From: Sorangium cellulosum
GTDB lineage: Bacteria; Myxococcota_A; Polyangia; Polyangiales; Polyangiaceae
Assembly (NCBI GenBank): GCA_020720045.1
Contig: DYPH01000006.1
Span: 1 to 64,000 of the forward strand
Length of the DNA: 64,000 nt
Reading direction: 5' to 3'
Below are positions 45,015 to 53,007 of the stretch, piece after piece (position 1 is the stretch's first letter; each line of letters begins with the position of its first letter). A model generated the notes under the pieces. That model was not told the origin of the DNA and did no database searches. It was given only the letters and a program-made list of their open reading frames with translations. The position numbers and the translations under genes are program-made.

Positions 45015-46246
45015 GCGCTCCCGCCTTCCCCTGCCGCGCCTGTGGCAGCCTCCGTACCGAGGAAATTCTCTCGCTCGGCTCCACCCCCCTCGCCAATGCG
45101 CTCGTCGCTCAAGCGGACCTCGCCAAGCCGGAAGAGACCTTCCCCCTCGACCTCGTCCTCTGCCGGGACTGCTCACTCCTGCAAATCACGGAGACGGTCC
45201 CCCCGGAAAAGCTCTTTTCTCACTACCTGTACTTCTCCTCGTTCAGCGACACGATGGTCCGTCACGCCGATACGTTGGCGACGCGGCTCATCGCGGAAGA
45301 AAAGCTTGGCGCCGGGAGCCTCGCTGGCGAAATCGCCTCCAATGACGGTTATCTCCTCCAGCACTACAAGCGGCAGGGCGTGCCTGTGTTGGGCGTCGAA
45401 CCGGCCGAAAATGTTGCGAAAGTCGCCGTCGAAGAGCGTGGCGTAGACACACTCTGCGCCTTCTTTGGCAAAGAAGTCGGCGAGAAGCTGGCCGCCGAAG
45501 GGAAGCGGGCCGACGTCATCCACGGGAACAACGTCCTCGCCCATGTGGCCGATTTGAACGGCGTCGTCGCCGGGCTGTCTGCCTGGGTGAAGGACACCGG
45601 CATTGTCGTCATTGAAGCCCCCTACTTGAAGGACTTCCTCGACCACGTCGAGTTCGACACCGTCTACCACGAGCACCTCTGCTATTTTTCGTTCACCACG
45701 CTCGCTGCCCTCTTCGAGAAGCACGGGCTCTTCCTCCACGACGTCGAGCGCATCGCCATTCACGGCGGATCGATTCGCATTTTCGGCTCCCGCGTCGGCA
45801 CGCGCCCCCGCACCGAGCGCGCCGCAGCGCTGCTCGCCGAAGAGGCCGCCTGGGGCGTGAAGGACCGCCCCGCCTACGATCGCTTCGCCGAGAACGTGAT
45901 CACCCTCAAACGGGAATTGCGCGCGCTCATTGCCGATTTGCGGAGCCAGGGGAAGACGGTCGCCGCCTACGGCGCCTCGGCAAAAGGGGCGACGCTCCTC
46001 AACTACTGCGGCATCGACCACACCCAGCTCGATTTTGCCGCCGACCGCAGCACCTACAAGCAGGGGCGTCACATGCCCGGCGTGCATGTACCGATTGTTG
46101 CTCCGGAAATGCTGCTTGAGAAGCAGCCCGACTACACCCTGCTCCTCACCTGGAACTTCGCTGAAGAGATCCTCAAGCAGCAGCAGGACTACCGGGATCG
46201 CGGCGGGAAGTTCATCGTCCCCGTGCCGCTCCCGAAGATCGTTTGA
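45011..46246 (+). CDS. Sugar C-methyltransferase (TylC3/NovU type)
   Basis: 411 residues in the three-part layout of this family: a zinc-binding N-terminus (CRACGS and LCRDCSLLQ), a SAM-binding Rossmann domain ([15 protein letters not shown]) with the catalytic region [14 protein letters not shown], and a C-terminal domain [16 protein letters not shown]. These enzymes put a methyl carbon on C3 of a 4-keto-6-deoxy sugar nucleotide, giving branched sugars. Start GTG 45011 within GTGA. Its place after the dehydratase supports this order of steps. Confidence 0.92.
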   Translation: MSAPAFPCRACGSLRTEEILSLGSTPLANALVAQADLAKPEETFPLDLVLCRDCSLLQITETVPPEKLFSHYLYFSSFSDTMVRHADTLATRLIAEEKLGAGSLAGEIASNDGYLLQHYKRQGVPVLGVEPAENVAKVAVEERGVDTLCAFFGKEVGEKLAAEGKRADVIHGNNVLAHVADLNGVVAGLSAWVKDTGIVVIEAPYLKDFLDHVEFDTVYHEHLCYFSFTTLAALFEKHGLFLHDVERIAIHGGSIRIFGSRVGTRPRTERAAALLAEEAAWGVKDRPAYDRFAENVITLKRELRALIADLRSQGKTVAAYGASAKGATLLNYCGIDHTQLDFAADRSTYKQGRHMPGVHVPIVAPEMLLEKQPDYTLLLTWNFAEEILKQQQDYRDRGGKFIVPVPLPKIV

Positions 46247-46255
46247 GGGACCGCC

Positions 46256-46759
46256 ATGAGCCATTATCCGGAAATCAAAGTCGACGGCGTCTTCCTCGTA
46301 CGGGGAACAGTCCCGATTGAGGGCGTCCGCGTTCACCCGCTTCGCCGGATTGCCGATGAGCGCGGAACCGTGTTTCACATGCTCCGCAAGAGCGACCCCC
46401 ACTTTATGGAGTTTGGCGAGATCTACTTCTCTTCAGTCTACGCAGGGGTCGTGAAGGGGTGGCATAAACACGACGAAATGTCGTTGCACTATGCATGTGT
46501 GCACGGGCGCATCAAATGTGCTTTGTACGACGACCGCGAGGGCTCTCCGTCGAAGGGCTCTTTGATGGAAGTCTACCTCGGCCCCGACAGCTATTCCCTG
46601 CTTGTGGTTCCGCCGCTTGTCTGGAACGGCTTCAAGGGGATGGGGCCGGAGAACATCGTCGCGAACGCCTGCACGCACAGCCACGACCCGAAGCGGAGCT
46701 TCCGGTTGCCGCCCGACGACCCGTCGATCGGCTACGACTGGGCGACCAAGCACCACTGA
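46256..46759 (+). CDS. dTDP/CDP-4-keto-sugar 3,5-epimerase-like protein (RmlC family)
   Basis: 167 residues with the RmlC cupin fold: RIADERGTVFHMLRK, FGEIYFSSVYAGVVKGWHKHDEM (His-His region), YDDREGSPSKG and VVPPLVWNGFKG. It would epimerise the keto sugar after C-methylation. Nine bases after the methyltransferase gene. Confidence 0.9.
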   Translation: MSHYPEIKVDGVFLVRGTVPIEGVRVHPLRRIADERGTVFHMLRKSDPHFMEFGEIYFSSVYAGVVKGWHKHDEMSLHYACVHGRIKCALYDDREGSPSKGSLMEVYLGPDSYSLLVVPPLVWNGFKGMGPENIVANACTHSHDPKRSFRLPPDDPSIGYDWATKHH

Positions 46760-46760
46760 A

Positions 46761-47666
46761 ATGCGCGTCCTTGTCACCGGTGGCACCGGCTTTCTCGGGC
46801 GCGCGATCGTCGCGGAGCTTCAGGCGGCTGGCCACGCCGTGACCGCCGCCGGCCTGCGGGGATCCGAGGGGGGACTCCCCGAAGAGGTTGCCTTCGAACC
46901 GCTCGATTTTTTTGATGAATCGAACTGTTCTCTGCTCTTGGCTCGGCAAGTGCCGGACGTTGTCGTCCACCTCGCCTGGTGCGTCGATCCGGCCACCTAC
47001 CTGCATACTGCAGCCAATTCCCGTTGGCTCCAGGCGACGCTCCGCTTCTTCGAGCAGGCGGCCGCTGCGGGCGTGAAACGTTTCGTCGGCGCCGGGACCT
47101 GCTTCGAATACGACCTGTCGGCCGGGTACCTCCGCGAAGGCGGGCCGTGTGTGCCGCATACCTTGTATGGTGCATGCAAATCGGCCACCGCGATGGCGCT
47201 TGAAAAGCTCGCGCCGGCGCTCGGCGTCTCCTTCGCGTGGATGCGTTTCTTCTTCCTCCACGGCGCCGGTGAACCGACGACGCGGCTCGTCCCCTCCGTG
47301 ATCGGAGCGCTCCTCTGCGGCGAAGTCGCGCGGGTGAGTGAAGGTTCTCAAGTGCGCGATTTTCTTGCCTTGGAGGACGCAGCACTCGCCGTTCGCCACG
47401 TCGTGGAGAGCGACATCACCGGCCCGGTGAACCTCTGCTCCGGCGTCCCTGTGCGCGTCCGTGACGTCGTCGCCGCCCTTGTTTCGATCGCGGAAGAGCG
47501 TGGCCTCGCCCCGTGCGTCGACTACGGTGCGTTCCCCGTCCGCCCCGGTGATCCCCCGTTCCTCTGCGGCGACGCGACCCGCCTCCGCGGCCTCGGTTTC
47601 CGCCCCCGTTTTGACCTTCGCAGCGGCCTCGCCCGCACCTTCGCTTCGTTCGCCGAAAGCCCATGA
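46761..47666 (+). CDS. NAD-dependent epimerase/reductase (SDR) of the sugar operon
   Basis: 301 residues. Nucleotide-binding start VLVTGGTGFLGRAIV, YxxxK active site (HTLYGACKSATAM) and RFFFLHGAGEP. Likely reduces the 4-keto group to finish the activated deoxysugar; an epimerase role cannot be excluded. Starts one base after the epimerase stop and overlaps the glycosyltransferase by ATGA. Has an exact TGCA-N3-TGCA site at 47002 and a variant at 47164. Confidence 0.88.
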   Translation: MRVLVTGGTGFLGRAIVAELQAAGHAVTAAGLRGSEGGLPEEVAFEPLDFFDESNCSLLLARQVPDVVVHLAWCVDPATYLHTAANSRWLQATLRFFEQAAAAGVKRFVGAGTCFEYDLSAGYLREGGPCVPHTLYGACKSATAMALEKLAPALGVSFAWMRFFFLHGAGEPTTRLVPSVIGALLCGEVARVSEGSQVRDFLALEDAALAVRHVVESDITGPVNLCSGVPVRVRDVVAALVSIAEERGLAPCVDYGAFPVRPGDPPFLCGDATRLRGLGFRPRFDLRSGLARTFASFAESP

Positions 47667-48652
47667 CCGCTCCCCGCCCGCGCCTCACCGTCCTCGTGCC
47701 GACCATCGGTCGCATGGCCTTCCTGCCCGCCGCCGAGCAGGCGATCGCCGCGCAGACCTTCCGCGACTTCGAGGTGATCGTCCTCGACAACGAGAGCGCT
47801 CCGGAAGCGCAGGAATTCTTTGCCGGTTGGGCCGCTCGCGATGGGCGCGTCCGTGTATCGCGCACCGATCCGCGCGTGCCGATGTTCGACAATTTTGATC
47901 GTGGAATTCGCGAAGCTCAAACCGAGTATGTCGTCTTTTTTCACGACGACGACGTCTATTATCCCGAGCTTCTTGAGCGGGCCGTGCGTGCCCTCGATGC
48001 CCACCCAGGGGCCGGTTTTTGGGGGTCGAACTACGACTTCGTCGACGAAGACGGGCGGATGACCGAGAAGCGCCGCTGGGTCCTGCGGACCGGTGCTGTG
48101 CGCGGCGATCGGTACCTCGAGATGCTGCTGACTCGTGGCCGCAACCCGATTCCGATGCCGGGAATTGTCTATCGGCGCTCGATCTTCGGCGATCGCGGCT
48201 TCGACCGCGACGTGCCGATTCACTTTGGCGATTTCGTCATCCTGATGCGGATGGCCGAGCGGGCCGACGTCTGCCTTGACGCGCGATCCTGCATGGCAGT
48301 CCGCCGCCATGAGGGGCAGGCGAGCGTCGCGCTCCCTTGGTCGAAGGTCGCGCAGATTCGCAGTGATGTTCTGCATAAGTATCTCGACGAGCTTCTCGCG
48401 CGATCGCCGGAGAAAGGTCCGTTTGTTCGCGGAATGAGGGAGCGTGTCGAGACGACCCGCCGACTCGCGCTCCTCTGGGGGGCTGCGCAGACCCGCGATG
48501 GGAAGGAGGCGGCGCTCTGTGTCGATGGGCTCGCGGCGATGCCTCTTTGGCATGCCGTCGGCAAAGGGGTGCAGCATGCAGGCTTTCTTAGGGACGTCGT
48601 CCCAGTGATGACCAAGAGCGCAAAGCGTCTTGGGGAGCGCCTCGGCTTCTAA
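47663..48652 (+). CDS. Family 2 glycosyltransferase
   Basis: 329 residues. GT-A fold start TVLVPTIGRMAFLPAAEQAI, FRDFEVIVLDNES and the metal-binding DxD in VVFFHDDDVYYPELLERA. C-terminal part helical. Cytosolic or membrane-associated enzyme that would transfer a nucleotide sugar, perhaps the one made by this operon, onto a glycan intermediate. Coupled by ATGA to the preceding gene. Confidence 0.9.
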   Translation: MTAPRPRLTVLVPTIGRMAFLPAAEQAIAAQTFRDFEVIVLDNESAPEAQEFFAGWAARDGRVRVSRTDPRVPMFDNFDRGIREAQTEYVVFFHDDDVYYPELLERAVRALDAHPGAGFWGSNYDFVDEDGRMTEKRRWVLRTGAVRGDRYLEMLLTRGRNPIPMPGIVYRRSIFGDRGFDRDVPIHFGDFVILMRMAERADVCLDARSCMAVRRHEGQASVALPWSKVAQIRSDVLHKYLDELLARSPEKGPFVRGMRERVETTRRLALLWGAAQTRDGKEAALCVDGLAAMPLWHAVGKGVQHAGFLRDVVPVMTKSAKRLGERLGF

Positions 48653-48696
48653 ATGCTTTTGATTCTTAACGTTTTTACCTGGGAGAGGGAGCAACG

Positions 48697-49488
48697 ATGA
48701 AGACGGTAATCCTGGCCGGCGGTTTCGGGACGCGCCTCGGCGAAGAGACGGTGAGCAAGCCGAAGCCGATGGTGGAGATCGGCGGAAAGCCGATTCTTTG
48801 GCACGTGATGTCCGGCTATGCGGCGCACGGTCTCAAGGAATTTGTCGTCGCTCTTGGCTACAAGGGCGAGGTCATCAAACGCTGGTTCCTCGACTACCAT
48901 GCTCTCTCTTCGGATATTTCCGTCGACCTTCGCACGGGGAATATCGTCAAAGAGGGGCCGAAGAGTGAGGATTGGCACGTCCACCTCGTCGACACCGGTC
49001 AAGACGTCATGACCGGCGGGCGTTTGCTCCGGCTCAAGAGCCGCCTTGTGGATGGCCGGTTCTGCCTCACCTACGGCGACGGCGTCTCGGATGTTGATAT
49101 CACCAAGCTCCTCGCTTTCCACGAAGAGCACGGGAAAATTGCAACGATCACGGCGGTTCGCCCGCCGGCGCGCTTCGGTGGCCTCGTCTTCGACGGCGAC
49201 CGTATCGCTGAATTTACGGAGAAGCCCCAGGTCGGTGAAGGGTGGATCAACGGCGGCTTTATGGTGTTTGAGCCGAAGGTGTTCGACTACCTCCACGGCG
49301 ACCCGACGATCCTCGAAGCGGACGCCCTCGAAGCGCTCGCCCGCGACGGCGAGCTCATGGCCTACCGCCATGAGAGTTTCTGGCAATGCATGGACACGGT
49401 CCGCGATTTGAAGCTCCTTGAAGGGTTCTGGCAGAGCGGAAAGATCCCGTGGACGTTGCGGGCCAAAGGGGAGGGGAACGCCCAATGA
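48697..49488 (+). CDS. rfbF: Glucose-1-phosphate cytidylyltransferase
   Basis: 263 residues, full RfbF length. ILAGGFGTRLGEETVSKPKPMVEIGGKP is the nucleotidyltransferase signature region, with the RfbF-type ILWHVMSGYA, CLTYGDGVSDVDI and INGGFMVFEPKVFDYL. Makes CDP-glucose from CTP and glucose-1-phosphate, the entry step to the pathway encoded just upstream. GGGAGAGGGAG lies before the ATG. Overlaps the next methyltransferase by ATGA. Confidence 0.95.
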   Translation: MKTVILAGGFGTRLGEETVSKPKPMVEIGGKPILWHVMSGYAAHGLKEFVVALGYKGEVIKRWFLDYHALSSDISVDLRTGNIVKEGPKSEDWHVHLVDTGQDVMTGGRLLRLKSRLVDGRFCLTYGDGVSDVDITKLLAFHEEHGKIATITAVRPPARFGGLVFDGDRIAEFTEKPQVGEGWINGGFMVFEPKVFDYLHGDPTILEADALEALARDGELMAYRHESFWQCMDTVRDLKLLEGFWQSGKIPWTLRAKGEGNAQ

Positions 49489-50312
49489 AAAATGTCGACG
49501 AGAAGACCGTTGCCGGCTTTGGCGATGAGTGGTCCCGCTTCCAACAAGACGAGCTGACCGACGGGGAGCTCCTCACCCTTTTTGAGCAGTATTTCGGAGT
49601 CTTTCCCTTCCGGGACCTCCCTGAAGGGGCGAAAGGGGCCGACTTCGGCTGCGGCAGCGGTCGGTGGGCCAAGCTCGTGGCGCCGAAGGTCGGCTCGCTT
49701 GCTTGCCTTGACGCGAGCGCCGACGCTCTCGCGGTCGCGCGAACGAACCTCGCCGGGCTCGCCAACGTCACCTTTCACCACGCGAGCGTGAGCGACGCGC
49801 CGATCGAAGACGGCTCCCTCGACTTCGCCTACTCGCTCGGCGTCCTTCATCACGTCCCGGATACCGAGGGGGCGATCGCCGAAATCGCAAAGAAGATCAA
49901 GCCCGGCGGTCTCTTCCTCGTCTATCTGTACTATGCACTTGATGGGCGGCCGGCGTGGTACCAGGAGCTTTGGAAGGCGAGCGACGTCGCCCGGCGCCGC
50001 ATCGCGAAGCTCCCCCATGGCGCCCGCTACGCCTTGAGCCAAGCGCTCGCGGCCGGCGTCTACTGGCCGCTCGCACGCAGCGCCCGCGCCCTCGATCGCG
50101 TCGGTGTGCTACCCCCGTCGTGGCCCCTCGCCTATTACCGAGACCGCTCGTTCTATACGATGCGCACCGACGCGCTCGATCGCTTCGGGACGCGCCTCGA
50201 GAAGCGGTACACCAAGCAGCAAGTCTCTGAAATGCTTACCAAAGCTGGCTTTACCGACCTCCGGTTCTCCGAGGGGATGCCGCGTTGGGTCTGCGTCGCC
50301 CGGAAGCCCTGA
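49485..50312 (+). CDS. SAM-dependent methyltransferase of the sugar operon
   Basis: 275 residues. Class I methyltransferase: motif I GADFGCGSGRWAKLV, LACLDASADALAVA and DFAYSLGVLHHVPDTEGAI. The C-terminal 120 residues are helical with aromatic patches, as in glycan methyltransferases that act on lipid-linked or polymer substrates. Possibly O-methylates the sugar chain end. Start in ATGA with rfbF. Confidence 0.88.
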   Translation: MKNVDEKTVAGFGDEWSRFQQDELTDGELLTLFEQYFGVFPFRDLPEGAKGADFGCGSGRWAKLVAPKVGSLACLDASADALAVARTNLAGLANVTFHHASVSDAPIEDGSLDFAYSLGVLHHVPDTEGAIAEIAKKIKPGGLFLVYLYYALDGRPAWYQELWKASDVARRRIAKLPHGARYALSQALAAGVYWPLARSARALDRVGVLPPSWPLAYYRDRSFYTMRTDALDRFGTRLEKRYTKQQVSEMLTKAGFTDLRFSEGMPRWVCVARKP

Positions 50313-50324
50313 GCGGAGGTCGCG

Positions 50325-51029
50325 GTGAAGCTTGCACGTATCGTCCGTCTGCCGGTGAGCGCTGTTCGTGGGGCGAATGAACTCGTCCGATTGATGATGA
50401 ATCCGGCCGAGGTCGAGCGCGTGTTCGCCTTTGCCGACATCGTCGTCGGCGAGCGTGGCACCGAAGAGTTCGCCAAGGAAATCGGGAAGCTTGCGGATGG
50501 CCCCCGTTTTCTCGCCGCTCGTCGCCGGATGCCGAAGGCCTCGATCGAAGAGCTCGAATCGCTCCCGGCAGGCTCGCTAGGGTTTGAATTTGCGCGGTTT
50601 CTTCGGGAGAACAAGCTCGACCCGAAGACGTTGCCGGTCAAGAGCGCGGAGACCGACGGCCAGTACGTGCGTGCGCGCATTTACGAAACCCACGATATCC
50701 ACCACGTGGTGACCGGCTTCTCGACGCAGCCGATCGGCGAAGCCGGAGTCCTCGCCTTTTACCTGGCCCAGCTCCCCGCGCGCGTCGCTTCCATGATTGT
50801 CGGTGCCGCCTTCTTGCGCGTCGGATTTGCGTCGGATGCGGCCCGTGTACCGTTTGGCCGGAGCATTGAACTGGGCCTCCGCCTCGGCCGTACGATGAAA
50901 CCGATTGTGCTGTTCCCCTTTGAAGACCATTGGGAAACTCCGGTCGCAGACGTTCAGAAAATGCTCGGGATCGATCCTGCGATCTACGAAGAGATTCGGA
51001 CCCACGCGCGCGGCGACTTTACCGTTTGA
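50325..51029 (+). CDS. COQ4-like protein
   Basis: 234 residues. Carries the COQ4 zinc motif HDxxH-x11-E: His123, Asp124, His127 and Glu139 in THDIHHVVTGFSTQPIGE, within a mostly helical protein (PAGSLGFEFARFLRE, GIDPAIYEEIR). Eukaryotic COQ4 is a C1-decarboxylase/hydroxylase in ubiquinone synthesis; bacterial homologues are scattered and their jobs unclear. The start is GTG, 13 bases after the methyltransferase. Other quinone genes are not in the window. Confidence 0.85.
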   Translation: MKLARIVRLPVSAVRGANELVRLMMNPAEVERVFAFADIVVGERGTEEFAKEIGKLADGPRFLAARRRMPKASIEELESLPAGSLGFEFARFLRENKLDPKTLPVKSAETDGQYVRARIYETHDIHHVVTGFSTQPIGEAGVLAFYLAQLPARVASMIVGAAFLRVGFASDAARVPFGRSIELGLRLGRTMKPIVLFPFEDHWETPVADVQKMLGIDPAIYEEIRTHARGDFTV

Positions 51030-51246
51030 GCCGATCCCAGAGCGCGAAGGCAGCGATCGTCAACACCGCCCAGACAATCGTCGTCACGAGCTTCCGGGTG
51101 GGGGTCGCCTTCGCGAAGGGCCCTTGGTTGCCCGTCGCTGCAACAGCCTGAATTTCATCTCGTAAATCGGGGGCTCGCACGCAGAGTTCTTCGACGGGGT
51201 CGGCTTCCGAGGGGGCCTGCGGCGGTGCATACGGGTTGGTATTCAT
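51019..51246 (-). CDS. Small tail-anchored membrane protein
   Basis: 75 residues: a polar N-terminus (MNTNPYAPPQAPSEADPVEEL) and one C-terminal helix (LVTTIVWAVLTIAAFALW) with a short basic end. It overlaps the upstream membrane gene by ATGA and convergently overlaps the COQ4-like gene by 11 bases. Unknown function; probably works with the gene upstream. Confidence 0.65.
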   Translation of the reverse strand: MNTNPYAPPQAPSEADPVEELCVRAPDLRDEIQAVAATGNQGPFAKATPTRKLVTTIVWAVLTIAAFALWDRLKR

Positions 51247-52124
51247 CGAAGCGCCTCTTTCGCGTAAAGGGCGAGGCGTGCGAGGGCGCCCAAAGCGAAT
51301 AGCTGGGAGCGGAGGATGCCAAGGATCTTCTGCTTACGCGGGAGAATGTGGCTCCAACCAATCCGCGCGGAGAGCGCAAGGCCGACGGCGACACTGAGTA
51401 AAGCGACGGCGACCGATTCCGCGCGGTTGTCGACGAGCCAGGTGGCGAGGGAGAGGATCAATGTCGTGAGGGGAGTCATCGCCCAGAGCCAGTTGATCGC
51501 GTAGGAGCGGCGTTCGACGGGCCCCCACGCGAGGAGACGCTCGCGGAGCTCGGTCCAGTTTTCGAGGGCGTCGGTCAATACGGTTTGTTGGTCGTTGTGG
51601 ACCAAACTGACCTGGCGCCTCAAATCGAGAATGACCTGGACGTCTCGCCGAAGGAGAAAGTGGGGCGGCTGGTTCGGCTGGGTGATCTTGAGGAGGTTCT
51701 CGGAGACGACGACTTCAAGGCCGGCGCCCGCGGCAAGACCGCGGCGAACCCGTACGTAGCTGATGAGTCCGACCACGCCGACGACCGCCGCCATCATGAC
51801 GACCGCCGCGCCGCCGACGAGGATGGTGATTTCAGTCATGCCCTCGCGCCCGGCTTCCTGACTGGCGGACACAGCCGCAAGCGCCGCCGGAATGCCCACA
51901 AAGGCGAAGAAGGTCAAAAGGATGCGCCTTCGATGCGCGCGCAAGACGTGGGCGGCGAGCGGCCGGTGGACCCGGATGTCGAAGGGGGGCGCTTGAACTT
52001 CTTCCTCGACCCGCGGTAGCGGGCGAGGACGAACTTGTTCTCCGATCCGGCGCTTCGCCGGGCGGAGACCAACTTCTTGAGCAGCGCCTTCTGTGGCGCC
52101 TTCTTCTCCTGAGCGGGTTTGCAT
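51243..52124 (-). CDS. Membrane protein of unknown function
   Basis: 293 residues with four membrane helices in two pairs (ILLTFFAFVGIPAALAAVSA, AVVMMAAVVGVVGLISYV; SLATWLVDNRAESVAVALLSV and neighbours). A cytosolic about 60-residue region between the pairs (ENLLKITQPNQPPHFLLRRDVQVILDLR) resembles a bacterial PH-like fold. The N-terminal 60 residues are Arg/Glu-rich; the true start may be later. No family named. Confidence 0.7.
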   Translation of the reverse strand: MQTRSGEEGATEGAAQEVGLRPAKRRIGEQVRPRPLPRVEEEVQAPPFDIRVHRPLAAHVLRAHRRRILLTFFAFVGIPAALAAVSASQEAGREGMTEITILVGGAAVVMMAAVVGVVGLISYVRVRRGLAAGAGLEVVVSENLLKITQPNQPPHFLLRRDVQVILDLRRQVSLVHNDQQTVLTDALENWTELRERLLAWGPVERRSYAINWLWAMTPLTTLILSLATWLVDNRAESVAVALLSVAVGLALSARIGWSHILPRKQKILGILRSQLFALGALARLALYAKEALR

Positions 52125-52156
52125 ACGTGAACAGTCTCCACCGGCTCGGACAAGAA

Positions 52157-52186
52157 GAGCCCCGCGCGGGAAACCGTGCGGGGCTC
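52157..52186 (-). terminator. Rho-independent terminator after sdhB
   Basis: Stem GAGCCCCGC with GCGGGGCTC around a short loop (GCGGG-AAA-CCGTGC inside). On the minus strand it is followed by TTCTTG. It is 38 bases after the sdhB stop. Confidence 0.8.
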
Positions 52187-52224
52187 AAAAGCTTCCCAGG
52201 CGGGAAGAGTGCGTTAGATTCCGG

Positions 52225-52989
52225 TCACTTCAAGAGCCAGCCGAAAAGCATGTGCTTCGTGGCGGCGCGGGAGACCTGCGCGATCGAGTCGACGAGCGGG
52301 ATCTCCTTCGGGCAGACCTCGACGCAGTTCTGGGCCTTGCCGCAATCGGCAACGCCGCCTTCGCCCATGACCGCCTCCAGGCGCTCCGCCGCGTGCATTT
52401 TGCCCGACGGGTGGAGGTTGAACAGGCGGACCTGGCTGATCGCCGCGGGGCCGATGAAGTCCGAGCCCTCGTTGATCTGGGGGCAGGCTTCCATGCAGCA
52501 GCCGCAGGTCATGCAGCGGCTAAGTGGATAGGCTTCTTCCTGATTTTCCGGTGCCTGGCGCGGGGCCGGGCCGAGCTCGTGGGTGCCGTCGAGCTGAATC
52601 CAGGCCTTCACCGTCTTGAGGTTGTCGAACATTTGCTGGCGGTCGACGACGAGGTCGCGCACGAGCGGGAACTTCGTCATCGGCTCCAGGGTGACCTCCT
52701 CGCCGTTGGGCGAGATTTGGTCGATGAGCGCCGTGCACGACTGGCGAACGCGGCCGTTGACGATCATCGTGCACGCGCCGCAAACTTCTTCGAGGCAGAC
52801 GCTTTCCCAGACGACCGGCGTCGTCTTTTTGCCTTCGACGGTGACCGGGTTCTTACGCACCGCCATGAGCGCCGAGATGACGTTCATTTGCGGTTCCCAG
52901 GGGACATCGAACTCTTCCCAGCGCTTCGTTTCCGGCTTGCTGGGGTGATCCTGGCGGAGAACTTTCAGGCGAACGGTTTTGCTTCCCAT
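52225..52989 (-). CDS. sdhB: Succinate dehydrogenase/fumarate reductase iron-sulfur subunit
   Basis: 254 residues. 2Fe-2S ferredoxin-like domain with WESVCLEEVCGACTMIVNG and a later Cys in RQSCTAL. C-terminal domain with two cluster motifs, LSRCMTCGCCMEACPQ and CGKAQNCVEVCPKEIP, for 4Fe-4S and 3Fe-4S. Transfers electrons from SdhA flavin to the membrane quinone site. GGAGGAG precedes the ATG. It follows sdhA by 18 bases. The sequence is of the B-type shared with Bacteroidetes and Deltaproteobacteria. Confidence 0.97.
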   Translation of the reverse strand: MGSKTVRLKVLRQDHPSKPETKRWEEFDVPWEPQMNVISALMAVRKNPVTVEGKKTTPVVWESVCLEEVCGACTMIVNGRVRQSCTALIDQISPNGEEVTLEPMTKFPLVRDLVVDRQQMFDNLKTVKAWIQLDGTHELGPAPRQAPENQEEAYPLSRCMTCGCCMEACPQINEGSDFIGPAAISQVRLFNLHPSGKMHAAERLEAVMGEGGVADCGKAQNCVEVCPKEIPLVDSIAQVSRAATKHMLFGWLLK

Positions 52990-53007
52990 GATTGATTTCT
53001 CCTCCGA

